Source: Prevotella sp. (GTDB lineage Bacteria > Bacteroidota > Bacteroidia > Bacteroidales > Bacteroidaceae). Taken from it: a stretch of DNA of 64,000 nucleotides. Positions 53,936-62,149 of the stretch are shown here, one piece after another. Numbering within the stretch: position 1 is the first letter of the stretch; each line of letters opens with the position of its first letter. The notes below the pieces were generated by a model that saw only the letters and a program-made list of their open reading frames with translations, was not told where the DNA came from and ran no database searches. The stretch spans positions 1 to 64,000 of the forward strand of contig DLZV01000029.1 in the NCBI GenBank assembly GCA_003447235.1, read 5' to 3'. The translations under genes were made by a program, and so were the position numbers.

Positions 53936-54739
53936 TTATTTTCCCCTCTTACCCAGATGCTTCATGACGTGGGAGCAATACTGGTCGAGCACACGGAGCA
54001 TGTCGTCGGGCAGATAGTCCAGCGCACGATCGATGATGCCGGAGGGAATGTCGTAGTAAGCCTCAGCGATAGCTCCCGCAATGTCGGCCTTGGTATCGGT
54101 GTCGCCGTCGCAGAGTACGGCCAGGCGGATAGTCTCCTCGAAGTTGTTGGCGTCCAAAAAGCAGCGCAGCGCCATCGGGACGGTCTCCTGGCAGGTGCCG
54201 TCGAAATGGCCTTCCGCCCCAATCTTCATCACGTCCTTGAGCGAGGGAATCTCATAGCCGAAAAACTTGCGCACCTTCAGTTCCAAATCTGCCTTCGGAA
54301 AGCGCATGTTGCGAAGCCAGAAGATCGCCTCCGCCACACACTGGGCGCCCTTGATGCCTTCGGGATGGTCATGGCTGATCTCAGCACTCTTGCGTGCCTC
54401 TTCCTTGACGGTCTGCCAGTCATCAAAGAGCCAGCCCACGGCACTCACACGCATGGCCGACCCGTTGCCACAGGAGTCCATCGGATGGGCTCCGCCACTG
54501 CACACCCACTTCCAGAAGCGGTTGCCATAGCCACCCATCGGATGGGGATAGCGGGCGCACCAGTCGAGCAAAGCCTCGTCATAGGGACGCTCGTTGAGCA
54601 CGGCATCAGCTACGGCGATAGTGCAAACCGTATCGTCGGTGAAACCACACTTGTCTGTAAACAACTTGAAGTTTTCTTCCGGAGCTGGTCCAAACTCAAA
54701 TCTTGAACCAACAATATCACCAATAATTGCTCCTAACAT
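53936..54739 (-). CDS. ADP-ribosylglycohydrolase-family protein
   Basis: 267 aa. Magnesium-binding motifs FTDDTVCTIAVADAV (about 33-47) and CDGDTDTKADIAGAIAEAYY (about 208-227) are intact, with GNGSAMRVS between them, as in DraG and ARH-type hydrolases. It should remove ADP-ribose from proteins, nucleic acids or small molecules. No ADP-ribosyltransferase is seen next to it. A tRNA-Arg gene lies just upstream. Confidence 0.92.
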   Translation of the reverse strand: MLGAIIGDIVGSRFEFGPAPEENFKLFTDKCGFTDDTVCTIAVADAVLNERPYDEALLDWCARYPHPMGGYGNRFWKWVCSGGAHPMDSCGNGSAMRVSAVGWLFDDWQTVKEEARKSAEISHDHPEGIKGAQCVAEAIFWLRNMRFPKADLELKVRKFFGYEIPSLKDVMKIGAEGHFDGTCQETVPMALRCFLDANNFEETIRLAVLCDGDTDTKADIAGAIAEAYYDIPSGIIDRALDYLPDDMLRVLDQYCSHVMKHLGKRGK

Positions 54740-54768
54740 AATCGTCTGAGAAAAAGGTTGTGCTTAGA

Positions 54769-54843
54769 TGGTACTCCGGCTGGGAATCGAACCCAGATCA
54801 AAGGTTTAGGAAACCTACGTTCTATCCATTGAACTACCAGAGC
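54769..54843 (-). tRNA. tRNA-Arg (anticodon CCU)
   Basis: 75 nt on the minus strand including encoded CCA. Acceptor GCTCTGG with CCGGAGT, D-arm with AATGGAT, anticodon loop TTCCTAA (CCU), and T-arm GGGTTCGATTCCC. The base pair at the outer end of the anticodon stem is a U-U mismatch, otherwise normal. Confidence 0.94.
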
Positions 54844-54949
54844 TTCGGTTTTGGATGGTGCAAAGATAAGCATAAAAAGCCATTCCACCAAGAATCGCCT
54901 ATACTTTTCCGCTCATTTCTTGCTTTCCCACCCAGTCTCAATCCTCGTC

Positions 54950-56098
54950 TCAGTCGGCCACAAGATGATAGGAACCACCTGCGTAGGCGCGCACCACCCC
55001 TTTCATCTCCAACGAGAAAAGCAGGGCAGTAAGCGGTCCCACACCGACACTCAGACGGACGCAGAGATCGTTGATCTGCAAGTCGTTGCACTTGCGGAGT
55101 TCATCGACCACACACTGCTCCTCGGGCGAGAGGTCGGGAAAGAGCTGTCGCTCGATACCTTTCCGCTTTGCCTCTGTCAGCTTTTGGTCGGTCTGCCAGC
55201 CCATAGCCTCCACGAGTTCGTCGGCACAAGTAATCAGTCCTGCTCCGTTGTCGCGAATCAGATGGTTGCAGCCCTCACTGTAGGGGGCGCCGACAGCGCC
55301 GGGAAAAGCAAAAACATCGCGGGCGTAGTCGCGCGCAATGCCACAGGTGATCAGTCCCCCACCCTTGTCAGCACTCTCCACGAGGACGACGGCATCGCTC
55401 ATGCCCGCCACGATACGGTTGCGGCGCACGAAGTTGATCTTGTCAGCAGTGGTGTGCGTCATAAACTCCGTCAGCAGCGCACCTCCTTCCGCCACCATCC
55501 TATTCGCCGTCTCGCGGTGGGCGCGTGGATAGAGGTCATCGAGGCCATGGGCCAGCACGCCCACAGTGGAAGTCTCGTTGGCCAGACACTCGCGGTGCGC
55601 CCAAATATCCACTCCATAGGCCAACCCGCTCACCACCAGCATCTCAGGACATAGTTCCTTCAAACGGTGGACGAAACTGTGGATGAGATCCTGCCCGTAG
55701 CGGGTGCAACGGCGTGTGCCCACCACGCTGACCACCCGTCGTGCGTTGAGGCAGGCTTCGCCCCGGGCATAGAGCACCAAGGGCGCATCAACACATTCCC
55801 ACAGACGCCGCGGGTAGCCACTGTCGCAAGGGGTAAGGACCCTCACACCCTCCGCCTCCACATACGCCAGTTCGTCGGCAACTCGCTGACGGTGGTCCGA
55901 GAGGTGAGACAGCAGTTGCACCAAGCGCGGAGAGGCGTCGGGCAAGACTTGTCGGATGTCGTCGGAGGCGGCGACGACCGCTTGTGCGGAACCCACCATA
56001 GTGTAGAGCGTCCGTATCTCCTGCAAGTGATAGTAGCCCACACGGCTGAGCAGCATCGCGGCAAAGCGTTCGTCTTCTGCAATCACGTCCATCGTCAT
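54950..56098 (-). CDS. dprA: DNA-processing protein DprA
   Basis: 382 aa from the ATG at 56098 (380 from 56092); a longer reading to 56155 overlaps the next gene and is rejected. The Rossmann-like core has SGLAYGVDIWAH, LAHGLDDLYPRAHR and RNRIVAGMSDAVVLVES; a helical N-terminal domain (about 1-90) and a C-terminal winged helix (about 315-382) flank it. DprA loads RecA on incoming single-stranded DNA in natural transformation; the yifB/comM gene nearby fits. It is downstream of the thioesterase gene. Confidence 0.95.
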   Translation of the reverse strand: MTMDVIAEDERFAAMLLSRVGYYHLQEIRTLYTMVGSAQAVVAASDDIRQVLPDASPRLVQLLSHLSDHRQRVADELAYVEAEGVRVLTPCDSGYPRRLWECVDAPLVLYARGEACLNARRVVSVVGTRRCTRYGQDLIHSFVHRLKELCPEMLVVSGLAYGVDIWAHRECLANETSTVGVLAHGLDDLYPRAHRETANRMVAEGGALLTEFMTHTTADKINFVRRNRIVAGMSDAVVLVESADKGGGLITCGIARDYARDVFAFPGAVGAPYSEGCNHLIRDNGAGLITCADELVEAMGWQTDQKLTEAKRKGIERQLFPDLSPEEQCVVDELRKCNDLQINDLCVRLSVGVGPLTALLFSLEMKGVVRAYAGGSYHLVAD

Positions 56099-56117
56099 AC
56101 TATTCTTTTCTTTATTA

Positions 56118-56531
56118 TTATTCTTTGGAAAGATAAGGAGCGAAGGCTCGGTCATAATCCTCGCTCACGGCGAGCCGGCCATGGACGAGCGTGACCAGTT
56201 CCACGCGTCCACGGAAGCATAGCTTTCCGTCGGCCTCCCGGAAGAGGTCGTGGACGAAGATGTAGCGGATGCCCTGCTTTTCGAGTCGCAGGCGCGAGAC
56301 GATGATATCATCGCAGCGCAGCGGAGCCTTGTATTCCAGATTCATCCGTGCCACCACAGCATCCGTGCCCTGCTCGTGCATCTCAGCGAAACTCAGTCCG
56401 CAGGCTTTCAGAAACCGGTGACGCGTGTGCTCCGTGTAGTGGAGATAGTTGGCGTTGTTGACGATGCCCTCAATGTCGCACTCATAGTCGCGCACCTCCA
56501 GGCGGGTCTCAAAGATATAGTCGTTGTTCAT
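56118..56531 (-). CDS. Acyl-CoA thioesterase, hotdog fold
   Basis: 137 aa. RDYECDIEGIVNNANYLHYTE carries the 4HBT active-site pattern (Asp-x-x-Gly-x-V-N-N-A-x-Y), and RMNLEYKAPLRCDD is typical. It should hydrolyse an acyl-CoA or aryl-CoA thioester. It sits 8 bp after the DUF2851 gene and 19 bp before dprA, in one transcript. Confidence 0.93.
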   Translation of the reverse strand: MNNDYIFETRLEVRDYECDIEGIVNNANYLHYTEHTRHRFLKACGLSFAEMHEQGTDAVVARMNLEYKAPLRCDDIIVSRLRLEKQGIRYIFVHDLFREADGKLCFRGRVELVTLVHGRLAVSEDYDRAFAPYLSKE

Positions 56532-56539
56532 AGGATAGG

Positions 56540-57853
56540 TTATCTATTCTTATCATGATCGGTTTTCTTCAGATATTCATAGCCGAAGCGGCAGCGCAGA
56601 CACTCCTTTCGGTCGCAGTAGGCACGCTTCAGTTGTATCAGTGCCTGGGAGTCGCCCGCCGTCTGCGCCTTCAGTCCCACCTTTTTCCACGTCTCTACGA
56701 TATGATTCTTCTCCGCGCTCAATGCTTCGAGCAGATCGAAGGCGCGGTCGCAGAGTTTCTCGTCGCCCTTGTGACGCCCATAGGCGAAGAGCATGGGCAC
56801 AGCGGTGTTGATGGTGAGCAGGGCAATCGAGGAGGCCGAGAGTCGCTTCTCGCTCCGCCGGCTCTCCAGGCCAAAGAGGTAGTGGGTCTCCCAGTAGGGT
56901 GTCACACTGGTGGCAAGCAGTTCGGCGACCTGGTGCAGGGAGGCGCAGTCCACCAGACGCGACAGTCCGGCACGCCCCTCGTGATAGAGGCGTGCGAGTT
57001 GGACGATGCGGATAGTGGGAAAATTCTGCGGACGCAGGCGCAAGAAACGCCATAGGTGGCCGTTGATGGGACGGAGCGAAAACTTACGGGCGAGATACGC
57101 ATACTCGCTCCGTAGCCGCTGGAAGTAGGTATCCTCGTCCGCAGCCTCACGACACCGCGGGGGCAGGACTGCGGAATCGAGCAGTCCGGCCTGTCCGAGG
57201 AAGAAGGCTTCCACCTGGAAGAGGTCGTCGCGGTGGTGTCCCACGCTGCCCAGGGGGATGGATCGCGCCCACAGTTCGAAGATGTCGCCATTGACGCCAA
57301 ACCCGAAGTTGCGCGCCAGCGTCACGAAATAGGCGGCCTCCCACGATCCCTCGCAGGCCTTGACGCGATCGCTGATGGCCTCCGTCTTTTGCTCCAACCG
57401 CTCCGTCTGCAGCGCACTAAGCCAGGAGCAAACCGTCAGTCGCGGGAGCGAGGAGATGACGGCATGGCAGGGCGGATAGTCCTCTGCAGCAAGCAATTCC
57501 TGATAGTGGTCTCTGACGCGGTCGGGCACGTGGAGCACCATCTGCGGGGGCGTGGCGCCCTGGCTGGTGCGGACCACGACATCAGCAATGTCCACGACAT
57601 GGAGCACGACGTTGTCGTAGCGTGCGTCGCGGTCATGGCCGTGGACGAACCAGTCGGAAGCCTTGTCATGGATCTCCACATTGCCGACCCAGAGCGTTCC
57701 GTCGATCCTCACCTTCGCATTGAAGAAGTCGGGACCGGCATGGCGGTTGTGCAGTCCCACATCGACCACCTCCACAGACTTCCCGTCCGTGGTGGTCAGT
57801 GGGGCAAGCGGAAACAGCTTGTGCTTCCAGACATAGTGGAGAAGTTCTTCCAT
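56540..57853 (-). CDS. DUF2851 protein
   Basis: 437 aa. GLHNRHAGPDFFNAKVRIDG, VGNVEIHDKASDW and YDNVVLHVVD are the N-terminal hallmarks; the C-terminus has four spaced cysteines (YCDRKECLRCRFGYEYL) that could bind a metal. DUF2851 is confined to Bacteroidetes and relatives and has no confirmed function, but its core resembles a restriction-type fold. Its linkage to dprA and a thioesterase is a common gene order. Confidence 0.9.
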   Translation of the reverse strand: MEELLHYVWKHKLFPLAPLTTTDGKSVEVVDVGLHNRHAGPDFFNAKVRIDGTLWVGNVEIHDKASDWFVHGHDRDARYDNVVLHVVDIADVVVRTSQGATPPQMVLHVPDRVRDHYQELLAAEDYPPCHAVISSLPRLTVCSWLSALQTERLEQKTEAISDRVKACEGSWEAAYFVTLARNFGFGVNGDIFELWARSIPLGSVGHHRDDLFQVEAFFLGQAGLLDSAVLPPRCREAADEDTYFQRLRSEYAYLARKFSLRPINGHLWRFLRLRPQNFPTIRIVQLARLYHEGRAGLSRLVDCASLHQVAELLATSVTPYWETHYLFGLESRRSEKRLSASSIALLTINTAVPMLFAYGRHKGDEKLCDRAFDLLEALSAEKNHIVETWKKVGLKAQTAGDSQALIQLKRAYCDRKECLRCRFGYEYLKKTDHDKNR

Positions 57854-57923
57854 GAGGCCTTTTCAGTTTGTTTGTATAGGGGAGCACCAATGGCTGGCGC
57901 CAGCCCTTCGTCATCATCAATAT

Positions 57924-58565
57924 CTATCGCAGCACCTTGCGCACCGTGCCGTCACTCATGCGGACGACATAGACCTGGCCCTCGCGCGGCGCACTGACCT
58001 TGCGACCGCAGAGATCGTAAGTGGCAACGGGGCGCACCGTGGCGGACAAGGCGGCTTCCTCAATGCCAGTGGCACCAGCGGAAATGACGTCATCCACATT
58101 GCCAAAGATAAAATCGCCCTTGAAATCGGTGCCGTAGAACGAGGCTTCGGCCTTCACCTTGAAATAGAGCTGACCAGCAGCCACCTTGCCCTCCAGCTCG
58201 ATAGGCACGGCACCAAGACGCGGACCCACCCAGACGGGAAAGCCCGAGATCGTGCCCGAGCTGATGCGGATGCTCTTCGCCACGCCCAGATCGGTCACAC
58301 CGGGTTGATCGGGATTGCCCACGGCGTCGATGCTGTCAATGACAACATTGCCAATTCCCATGCCAGCAGCCTCATAGGTGAGGTTGTCCACCGACAATGT
58401 GTACTGCCCGTTGTCCAGACGGGTCAGCGTGGCTACTTTCTCCTGATCCTGGATGGTCTCTCCGCCGCGCACCAGAACGAGGTGTCCGGTGTAGTCGTCG
58501 GCCATTGCGCCCATGCCACAAAGCAGGGCGAGCGCGAGTGTAAATAGTTTCTTCATTTTCTTCAT
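57924..58565 (-). CDS. Secreted calycin-like protein
   Basis: 213 aa from the ATG at 58565; a Met three codons later is possible. Signal peptide of about 22 residues ending AMAD. A lipocalin-like beta region (YTGHLVLVRGGETIQDQEK, then YTLSVDNLTYEAAGMGIGNV) covers about 25-170. The tail (VATYDLCGRKV then a basic end) resembles a short type IX or related C-terminal signal. Related Bacteroides proteins are surface or periplasmic calycins of unknown ligand. Divergent from dapB. Confidence 0.75.
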   Translation of the reverse strand: MKKMKKLFTLALALLCGMGAMADDYTGHLVLVRGGETIQDQEKVATLTRLDNGQYTLSVDNLTYEAAGMGIGNVVIDSIDAVGNPDQPGVTDLGVAKSIRISSGTISGFPVWVGPRLGAVPIELEGKVAAGQLYFKVKAEASFYGTDFKGDFIFGNVDDVISAGATGIEEAALSATVRPVATYDLCGRKVSAPREGQVYVVRMSDGTVRKVLR

Positions 58566-58685
58566 TTGTTTGTTATTATATGTTGCATGTGCAATCCTTC
58601 TACTCCCCTCAATCCTGAAATTCTCTTTCGTATTGATAAACAATACTTTTTAGGACTGGTTAGAGATGCAAAGTTACGGCGTTTT

Positions 58686-58717
58686 TTTGTGTTATCCGAA
58701 AAAACTTCGTAATTTTG
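58686..58717 (+). promoter_or_regulatory. Promoter of dapB
   Basis: TTTG (58686-58689), 20-nt spacer, TAATTTTG (58710-58717), 44 nt before the ATG at 58762. A minus-strand TAACTTTG (58676-58669) for the calycin-like gene lies next to it, so the two promoters are divergent and nearly overlapping. Confidence 0.7.
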
Positions 58718-58761
58718 CACAATTATCATTCATAAGCAACAACTATACAGTCACAGACAAG

Positions 58762-59517
58762 ATGAAGATAGCACTCATTGGGTATGGGAAAATGGGCCAC
58801 ATGATCGAGCAGATTGCCATCAGTCGCGGCCACAGTATCGTTTGCAAGATAGACATCGACAACCCGGACGACTTCGACTCGCCCGCCTTCGCCTCGGCCG
58901 ATGTGGCGATAGAGTTTACCAACCCCACAGCGGCGTATGGCAACTTCCTGCGCGCGTTCCGCCACAACGTGAAGGTCGTGAGCGGATCGACGGGCTGGAT
59001 GCACCATCACAAGCAGGACGTGGAGCGTTTGTGCCGCGAAGAGGGACAGACACTCTTCTGGGCCAGCAACTTCTCCGTCGGCGTGGCCATCTTCTCGGCC
59101 GTCAACCGCTACCTGGCCAAACTGATGAACCAGTTTCCACAGTATGACGTGGCCATGACCGAGACCCACCACGTCCATAAGCTCGACGCACCGTCGGGCA
59201 CCGCCATCACCCTGGCAGAGGAGATCTGTCAAAATCTGGACCGCAAAACGGAATGGAAGAAGGGCACCACCACCTGGGACGACGGGCGCATCGAAGGAAA
59301 GTCGGCCCACAGAGACGACCAGCTGCTCATCGACAGCATCCGCCACGACGAGGTGCCGGGCATCCATAGTGTCCGCTATGACAGCGAGGCTGACGAGATC
59401 ACCATCACCCACTCTGCCCACTCGCGCAAGGGCTTTGCCCTCGGAGCGGTGCTGGCTGCGGAATATACGCTCACCCACAACGGACTGCTCACGACGAGCG
59501 ACCTCTTCCAATTCTAA
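58762..59517 (+). CDS. dapB: 4-hydroxy-tetrahydrodipicolinate reductase
   Basis: 251 aa from the ATG at 58762 (an upstream in-frame ATG at 58666 precedes the promoter). The nucleotide-binding GYGKMG and the catalytic ETHHVHKLDAPSGTA are intact. It makes tetrahydrodipicolinate for lysine and diaminopimelate. Followed by the signal peptidase gene 42 bp on. Confidence 0.96.
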   Translation: MKIALIGYGKMGHMIEQIAISRGHSIVCKIDIDNPDDFDSPAFASADVAIEFTNPTAAYGNFLRAFRHNVKVVSGSTGWMHHHKQDVERLCREEGQTLFWASNFSVGVAIFSAVNRYLAKLMNQFPQYDVAMTETHHVHKLDAPSGTAITLAEEICQNLDRKTEWKKGTTTWDDGRIEGKSAHRDDQLLIDSIRHDEVPGIHSVRYDSEADEITITHSAHSRKGFALGAVLAAEYTLTHNGLLTTSDLFQF

Positions 59518-59559
59518 CCTCCAGGTCGCTCCTGATTCATACGAAAAACTAACAATCTC

Positions 59560-61092
59560 ATGATAGACAAAGAAAAACAAAAACTCGACCCGAAGAAGCA
59601 ATGGGCGAAGTTTATCATCGTAGGAGGCCTCTACCTGCTCTTCCTCCTTTGGGTACAAAGCTGGTTGGGACTGGTCGTCCTGCCGTTCATTTTCGACAAC
59701 TACATCACCAAGAAGATACGCTGGACGTGGTGGAAGGACTCCGAGGGCCCCGTTCGTATGGTAATGTCGTGGGTTGACGCACTGATCTTTGCCCTCGTGG
59801 CTGTCTATTTCATCAACCTCTTCCTGTTCCAAAACTACGTCATTCCCTCCTCTTCCTTGGAGAAGAGCCTCCTCACGGGCGACTACCTCGCCGTCTCCAA
59901 GGTGAGCTACGGACCGCGCATCCCGCAGACACCGCTCACCATGCCGCTTACCCAGCATACCATGCCGGTCTTCAACTGCAAGAGCTACATCGAGTGGCCT
60001 CACTGGGACTACCGCCGTGTGAAGGGTCTGGGACACGTAGAACTCAACGACATCGTCGTCTTCAACTATCCTGCTGGCGACTCCCTGCTGAGCAACGAGG
60101 CCTATCAGGCTCAAGACTACTACCAGATGGTCTATAACACGGGCGAAAGCCTCCTCATGCAGCAGCAACCGGACATCAACCTCGCCACGATGAGCCTCCT
60201 GCAACAGCGCGACTTCTTCAGCAAGGCCTACGCCTTGGGGCGCAACTATCTCGTGCAGAACCAGGCCGTCTATGGCGTGATTGACTCGCGCCCCACTGAC
60301 CGCCGCGAAAACTATGTGAAGCGCTGCGTCGGAATGCCTGGACAGATGCTGCAGATCAAGAACAAAATCGTCTATCTCGACGGCAAGCCCAACAAGGAGC
60401 CGGAGAACGTGCAGTACACCTACCTCATTAAGTGGCGCGGCGTGACAGCAAGCGAACTTCTGGGACAGCGCTATGACGACCTGCGCAAGGAACTCAACAT
60501 CAGCGAGGAGGACGTACAGAGCCTCAGCTATCTCCACGGCGCGGACGTGGAGCGCGGCACCATCCTCAACGACGCCATACTGAAAGAGTATGACGGCTAC
60601 ATGCCGCTCACGAAGCGTGCCGCACAGGCCCTCAAGCAGAAGGGGCTCGTCGCTGCCATGCGTCCCGTCACAGACCGCGACGTCTTCTCGGGCATGGTCT
60701 ATCCGCTCGACGGCTACACACAGTGGACGCGCGACAACTATGGTCCGGTATGGATTCCGAAGAAGGGAGAGAGCATCAAGCTGACCCTCGCCAACCTGCC
60801 TATTTATGAGCGCTGCATCCATGTCTATGAGGGCAACGACCTGGAGGTGAAAAACGGCAAGATCTTCATCAACGGCAAGCAAGCCTCATCCTACACCTTC
60901 AAGATGGACTACTACTGGATGATGGGCGACAACCGCCACAACTCTGCCGACTCACGCTACTGGGGCTTCGTGCCTGAGGACCACATCGTCGGCAAACCGC
61001 TCTTCGTCTGGTGGTCGAGCGATCCCGACCGACATGGTTTCAGCGGCATACGCTGGTCGCGTCTCTTCACATGGGTCGGAAACATCAAGTAA
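59560..61092 (+). CDS. lepB: Signal peptidase I with large insertion
   Basis: 510 aa, longer than the E. coli enzyme (324 aa). Two N-terminal spans, then the catalytic Ser region IPSSSLEKSLLTGDYLAVSK, the Lys in YVKRCVGMPGQ, and MGDNRHNSADSRYWG. The regions between (about 135-240 and 290-400) are enlarged, as in other Bacteroidetes. It removes signal peptides in the inner membrane. Shares a transcript with the WbqC-family gene, which begins 2 bp after the stop. Confidence 0.94.
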   Translation: MIDKEKQKLDPKKQWAKFIIVGGLYLLFLLWVQSWLGLVVLPFIFDNYITKKIRWTWWKDSEGPVRMVMSWVDALIFALVAVYFINLFLFQNYVIPSSSLEKSLLTGDYLAVSKVSYGPRIPQTPLTMPLTQHTMPVFNCKSYIEWPHWDYRRVKGLGHVELNDIVVFNYPAGDSLLSNEAYQAQDYYQMVYNTGESLLMQQQPDINLATMSLLQQRDFFSKAYALGRNYLVQNQAVYGVIDSRPTDRRENYVKRCVGMPGQMLQIKNKIVYLDGKPNKEPENVQYTYLIKWRGVTASELLGQRYDDLRKELNISEEDVQSLSYLHGADVERGTILNDAILKEYDGYMPLTKRAAQALKQKGLVAAMRPVTDRDVFSGMVYPLDGYTQWTRDNYGPVWIPKKGESIKLTLANLPIYERCIHVYEGNDLEVKNGKIFINGKQASSYTFKMDYYWMMGDNRHNSADSRYWGFVPEDHIVGKPLFVWWSSDPDRHGFSGIRWSRLFTWVGNIK

Positions 61093-61094
61093 GG

Positions 61095-61772
61095 ATGCTG
61101 ACTCCAATCCATCACCACAACCACATGCCCCACCCCCTTGCGGGTGGGGCTTTGCTCTGTTCGGCCTACTTCGCCCCTATCCAGTGGTGGCAGAAGGTGT
61201 ACCGCCACCAGAGCGTGTACATAGAGGGCTGCGACCACTTCGTCAAGCAGACCTACCGCAACCGCTGTCTCATCGCCACGGCCAATGGCACACAGTCGCT
61301 ATCCGTCCCCGTAGAGAAGCCCGCTGACGGACGACTCGACAAGACACGAATGCGAGAGGTGCGCATCAGCGACCATGGCGACTGGCGACGGATCCACTGG
61401 AGTGCGCTCTGTGCGGCCTACGGCGAGAGCCCATTCTTCGAGTATTATGCTGATGACCTCCACCCCTTCTTCGAGCGGCCTTGGCACTACCTCCTCGACT
61501 TCAACACCGCCATCACCCATACACTCTGCACGCTGATCGGCTTCAAGCCAGATATCCACGAGACTACCCAGTATCTTTCCGCACCCCTCGACGATCGCCT
61601 CGACCTGACGGACTACCGCGAGGCAATCCGCCCGAAGCACGCCTTGCCTGACCCAGACTTCTCACCGCGCCCCTACTATCAGGTCTATGCACAACGGTTC
61701 GGCTTTCAGCCCAACCTCAGCATCCTCGACCTGCTCTTCAATATGGGCAACGAGGCCGTGCTCTATCTATAA
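61095..61772 (+). CDS. WbqC-family protein
   Basis: 225 aa. YFAPIQWWQKVYRHQSVYIE and TYRNRCLIATANG are the WbqC signature; the C-terminus (FNMGNEAVLYL) is also conserved. The family is found in O-antigen and other clusters, but its reaction is not known. Translation probably starts at the ATG at 61095. Confidence 0.9.
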   Translation: MLTPIHHHNHMPHPLAGGALLCSAYFAPIQWWQKVYRHQSVYIEGCDHFVKQTYRNRCLIATANGTQSLSVPVEKPADGRLDKTRMREVRISDHGDWRRIHWSALCAAYGESPFFEYYADDLHPFFERPWHYLLDFNTAITHTLCTLIGFKPDIHETTQYLSAPLDDRLDLTDYREAIRPKHALPDPDFSPRPYYQVYAQRFGFQPNLSILDLLFNMGNEAVLYL

Positions 61773-62149
61773 GGAAGCCTGCAGAGGCCTGGAAGTGACA
61801 TTCCCGTTATAACTTCTATTGTCTCTTTTTGTAATAAAGCCCTACGCATCCTGCCAGCTCGCATGGAAGAACACCTTTGAAAAGATTTCCCAAAAGGAGA
61901 GGAACGGTCTCCCATGACCGTACCACTCCTTTTGCTATTAGCAAACATCAACATGCGACGAAACTCTTCCTTACTAACACCAGGAAGCTTCACATTACCC
62001 GTCATTGCCTATTTCCCTTCTCACTTTCTGTCATTTGCTACTCTGTCAAAAACTGACAAAGCGGAAAAAACACCATTTCAACGGATTCTCACGGTTTAAA
62101 ACGCCTAACTTTGCAACGAGAGTATAAAAAAACATTAAAAACATCGCTT
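61773..62149. other. Intergenic stretch before the Omp28-like gene
   Basis: 377 bp. An 80-codon minus-strand frame (61763-62005) has a plausible N-terminus (MTGNVKLPGVSKEEFRRML) but then becomes basic and unconvincing. A TAACTTTG -7 box lies at 62106-62113. No gene is supported with confidence. Confidence 0.45.

Noticed and set aside
58726..60882. 718-codon minus-strand frame over dapB and lepB
   Set aside because: Shadow of two certain genes; would span the divergent promoter.
61763..62005. 80-aa minus-strand gene
   Set aside because: Start looks plausible, but the rest is basic, unordered and lacks support; left as a possible remnant only.
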